NCBI GenBank assembly: GCA_014529385.2
Contig: CM043962.1
Location: forward strand, 46,481,098 to 46,545,097
Source of the DNA: Adiantum capillus-veneris
Lineage: Eukaryota > Streptophyta > Polypodiopsida > Polypodiales > Pteridaceae
DNA length: 64,000 bases
Direction: 5' to 3'
The notes below the pieces were generated by a model. It was not told the DNA's origin, ran no database searches, and worked only from the letters and a program-made list of their open reading frames with translations. Made by a program: the position numbers and the translations under genes. Shown here one piece after another: positions 60,608 to 64,000 of the stretch; within the stretch, counting starts at the first letter, position 1; each line of letters starts with the position of its first letter.

Positions 60608-63506
60608 ATGCCGCCTCCTCTTCATGAAGCCTTTGAGAAGCATTGCCGATATTTTGAGCGGGTGGAGGGCAAGCAAAACTCTTGCAAGTGGTGGTGCAAA
60701 TATTGCCCAAAAGATATGATCTCTTCCGTCACGCGTCTCATCATCCACTTGACAAAGATGGGAGGACAAGCGCGGCCATGTCCTAATATCCCCGAAGATA
60801 TCCTTGCGGAATGCAAGAGAAAGTATCTTCCATTGAAGACACGCAAGGGTAGAGTCACCTCGGATGAGTTCGTGTCGCCAGATGTTGATAGCTCCGATTC
60901 GGAGGAAGAGGCCTCTCCAACTATGTCCATGGCTACCGGTGCCACCACGGCCTCATGTGATGGTAGTGCCTCCTCCAAGAAGTCCAAGAAGTCCAAGGGG
61001 TCTTCAAGTGATGGTGGCCGGCCTCCGAAGATGGCAAAGCAAACTTCTCTTGCGAAATCGGTGGGTGGATGCTCCGGCCCCTTGTCTTTCCTCAAGGAGA
61101 GACAAAGAATCGCGGAAATAGAGATTGCACGCACGGTGATTGAATGCAATCTCTCCTTCAACATTCTTCGGTTGGAGTGATCGAAGAGGATGATCATAGC
61201 AATTGCGGCGGTTGGTCCATGCGAAGGGTGGACGGGTGTGTCATACCATGACATGAGAACAAAGAAGCTTGATGAAGAGAGGGCAAGGATTGACAAGTCA
61301 CTTGAGCCCGTACGTGCGGGTTGGGCAAAGTATGGATGCTCTATCCTCTCCGACGGATGGAGCGACCGCAAGAAGAGGGGCATCATCAACATTCTTGTTT
61401 CTTGTCCTCTTGGCACGTACTTCTTGCGGGCGGTGGATGCGGGTTCGAGAGGGAAGAAAGTGACCGGGGCATTCATTTGGAAGCACATCCGCCAAGCCAT
61501 TCTTGAGGTAAAACCGTAAATCGAGCCTTTATGTCTTGAGCAATTGCCAATGAGTCCTATGTTTTAATTTTTATGTTTTAACTCTTGTGTAGGTTGGTGC
61601 GGAGCATGTCGTGCAAGTGATTACCGACAATGCTTCAAATTGCAAGGCAATGAGTAGGAGGCTAGAGAAGGAATTTCCATCAATAGTATGGACTCCATTT
61701 GCCTCTCATTGCCTTGACCTTCTCTTTGAAGACATAGGGGAGCTAGGTTGGGTGAAAGATATCCTCAACCAAGCACTCTCCATCATCAATTTCATCAATG
61801 GCAAAGTGAGGGTGCTTGCCATTTACCGCACCTACTCCGACCTTGAGTTGAAGAAGCCATCGGCCACTCGCTTTGCCGCCATGTGGCTACTTCTAGAGCG
61901 GCTCTATGATGTGCAAAACAAAATACAAAAGACCATGGTCTCCGATGAGTTTAAGGAGTGGATGAATGGAGAGTCCGCCGCTTCCCAACAAGATGCAAAA
62001 GCCATCCAACGGCTTTGCTTGCGGGAGGAGTTTTGGCAAGAAATTAAGGGTCTTGTCGTTGCGATCTTGCCCTTGTACAAGGCTCTCCGCATGACCGACA
62101 TGGAAGGGGCAACTATTGGGCTTCTATGGCACTTCATGGAGGAAGCTTACAAGGAGATTGAGAAGTCTACAATCCTAGATGGGACTCCCGATGGAACACG
62201 GTATAACTACATATTTATTATTACATATGTCATTCTCTATATATCTAAATTCTACATGCTTGTTTCTCTACTTAGTACATTTCCTCTCTCTTCTTGTAGT
62301 GATTACCTCGAGGACTCTCCCAAGAGAGACGACATTCTCCTCCTAATCACAAAGCGGTGGGATTGGATGAAGAGACCTATCCATTACTTTGCGGCTCTCT
62401 TACATCCGGCTTACAAGAAGCCCGAACTCTTTGCAAATCAAGAGCTTATTGAGGAGCGCAACAATTACCTCTTTAAGGTGCTAAAAGAAGAGGACATTGG
62501 AGCATTTCTCCAAGAGGTAATCAACTATAGCGACCAACGAGGCACCGCATTTACTTCCAACTTGTGTTGGAAGCGGCAATCCTTGGTGAAGCCTTTATTT
62601 TGGTGGGAGAGCTTTGGCTATCAATTGCCTACTCTCAAACGACTTGCTTTGAGGGTTCTTGGCCAAGTAAGCGACGAGCCTCAAACTTTTACATTTTGTG
62701 CCTAATCTCTTCAACTATAGTCTCTTATAGCTTATGCCTCTCTTGATGTGTTTTAGGATTGCTCATCGGGAGCATGTGAGCGTAATTGGTCCGCATACTC
62801 CCTCATCCACACCAAAATCCGAAACAAGCTCTCAACGAAGCAATTAGAGCGACTTATCTATTGTCGCTCCAATTTACGCATGTTGCGCTCTATGCATGAG
62901 ATGCCTATGGCTCGACAGGTATAAATTATAAATTATAATCACTACTCACTCCATTTTCTATACTCTAGAGTCTAGTCTTTAATTAGTTTGAATATACTAA
63001 TTATGTTTTCATTGTCCAATGTTGTAAATGTCAAATAGGTCAACGTGGATGAGCTCACACTTACGATTGACACTCTAAAGAGTGTCAATAAAGAACAAGA
63101 CCCTGAGGAGCAAATGATTTTTCGTGAGCTCTACTTGGAGCTTGAGGAGATTGATCGCCGGGTTTCTCGCACACGATCACGCAAGAAGGTCGTCATCCAT
63201 GGAGTTACATCGGCTACAAGAGGCAAAGGTGCCAGGGCTACAAGAGGTAGAGGCAAAGCATCAACAACACCCACGGAGGCTCCTAGGATCTATGTGCGGC
63301 GAGGCTCCGGAAGCGGCTCTTGTGCGGCGGCCATCACTTCCGAGGATAAAGAGCCTCGAGAGCCAGAGTATGATGATGAAGGCAACCTCATTAGTGATGG
63401 AGATTATGAGCCGTCATCCTTCGACTCTTGTGAGGAGGAGGATGATGTTGATGAGCAAGGCTCAGAAGAGGAAGATGAGGAAGATGATGAGAGCACTAGT
63501 GACTAG
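60608..63506 (+). CDS. hAT-superfamily transposase (BED finger, DUF659, dimerisation domain)
   Basis: Five exons: 60608-61507, 61593-62200, 62300-62666, 62757-62918, 63039-63506, with GT/AG ends and matching phases, about 835 codons. Exon 1 has a BED-type finger (CKWWCKYCPK..RLIIHLTK), a Ser/Lys-rich linker and the DUF659 region (SYHDMRTKKLDEE, CSILSDGWSD). Exon 2 has VITDNASNCKAM and FASHCLDLLFEDIG. Exons 3-4 hold the C-terminal dimerisation part (ACERNWSAYSLIHTKIRNKL). The Asp of SDGW, the Asp of TDNAS and the Glu of CERNW are all present. Exon 5 ends in an RGKGARATRGRGK basic stretch and a very acidic tail. The only break is TGA at 61178-61180 (codon 191). Terminal repeats were not found. 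Cut-and-paste transposition in the nucleus is the family role. Confidence 0.88.
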
Positions 63507-63932
63507 TGACTTTACTATTTAGTCTCTCTATTATGGTGTGCCACTTTTTGAGTACTTTGTAGCCCTTGCCACTTGGTCCCCCCACTTTTTTGTATCCCTT
63601 GCCACTTTTTGAGTACTTTGTAGCCCTTGCCACTTGGTCTCTACTTATCGAATTTCAATGATCATTTTGGTTTATGTAATGCTCATTCTCTTTAGTCTTT
63701 GAGTCTTGACTCTTTACATTGTACTATGTAGTATTGTAACTACTAACTTGTAAATGTCAAGTTCCTATAAGTATTAAGGCCTAAGCCTTAGGCCCTTAGA
63801 CTTGAGAATTATTTGTTTTTTTAAACTTGAACGTACATAACGTCATCGTACATCATAAATTTTTTTAGTTCGTTTAGTACCGCACATCATCGTACGCGTA
63901 CAAAACGTACGGGACCGTACGAGACTACTATG
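63507..63932. other. 3' flank of the hAT gene
   Basis: Has a duplicated CCACTTTTTGAGTACTTTGT block (63541 and 63604) and GTACG-rich palindromic sequence at 63825-63930, such as CGTACGCGTACAAAACGTAC. Sub-terminal GTACG clusters could be transposase-binding sites near a hAT end; unproven. Confidence 0.4.
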
Positions 63933-64000
63933 TTATATAGCAACCTCAGTAAATTGTCCTACCTAGACTTTGACAAATAAGTAAAATAAATACCTAAAAG
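63933..64000 (-). repeat. Partial copy of the Copia D LTR at window edge
   Basis: 68 bp matching 56673-56740 with two differences, cut on the left and continuing beyond the window. It may be the displaced 5' LTR of D or a second element. Confidence 0.7.

Noticed and set aside
60622-61500. 292-codon minus-strand frame
   Set aside because: Antisense shadow of the first hAT exon; the sense strand has clear BED and DUF659 motifs.

Overview
This window looks like nuclear DNA of a land plant with a large, repeat-rich genome. Nearly all of it is transposable elements (TEs) in various states of decay. The few host genes have plant-specific architectures: a calcium-dependent protein kinase, a SPA-type WD40 protein and an organelle-type PPR fragment. 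The PPR wording and the long intron-rich loci suggest a fern or another seed-free vascular plant. That assignment is an inference. No operons, CRISPR arrays or intact RNA genes were seen.

Layout. 1-12 kb: Ty3/gypsy and Copia debris, a CT-tract repeat (family R), a decayed minus-strand gypsy element (3998-8460), a tRNA-Lys-like SINE candidate, a histone H3-like pseudogene (9060-9567), a fold-back cluster and an unrecognised 288-codon reading frame. 12.2-21.1 kb: Copia element A1 (TSD CACGA) with a much younger relative, A2, inside it. 21.8-23.1 kb: a copy of the SPA gene 3' end carrying a fold-back MITE (TSD TAT), then Copia debris. 23.3-35.4 kb: a CACTA-like TIR element (TTAA flanks) interrupted by Copia B (TSD CTCTC) and Copia C (TSD CTTTG); C belongs to the A1/A2 family. 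36.9-39.5 kb: PPR remnant, tRNA-like sequence, LINE 3' fragment. 39.6-42.0 kb: multi-exon CDPK gene with clear splice sites but internal stops. 44.2-45.3 kb: four intact C-terminal exons of a SPA-like gene (minus strand). 46-47 kb: LINE reverse transcriptase. 48.9-54.1 kb: a minus-strand gypsy element. 53.2-58.2 kb: three copies of a solo-LTR family (T) and a gag-only Copia element (D). 60.6-63.5 kb: a five-exon hAT transposase gene with one in-frame stop.

How the parts relate. Target-site duplications and paralogous empty sites within the window let the insertion order be read directly. R was hit by the TIR element, which was hit by B and C. A1 was hit by A2. T2 was hit by D, which was hit by T3. 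T1 lies in a gypsy gag. Host coding capacity is limited to the SPA 3' exons, possibly the hAT transposase, and an uncertain frame near 11-12 kb. I found no convincing new multi-gene system. The most unusual items are the GC-rich fold-back MITE, the TIR element with an empty-site paralog, Copia A2 that lost its zinc knuckle and protease in frame, the LTR carrying telomere-like motifs, and the H3-like pseudogene.
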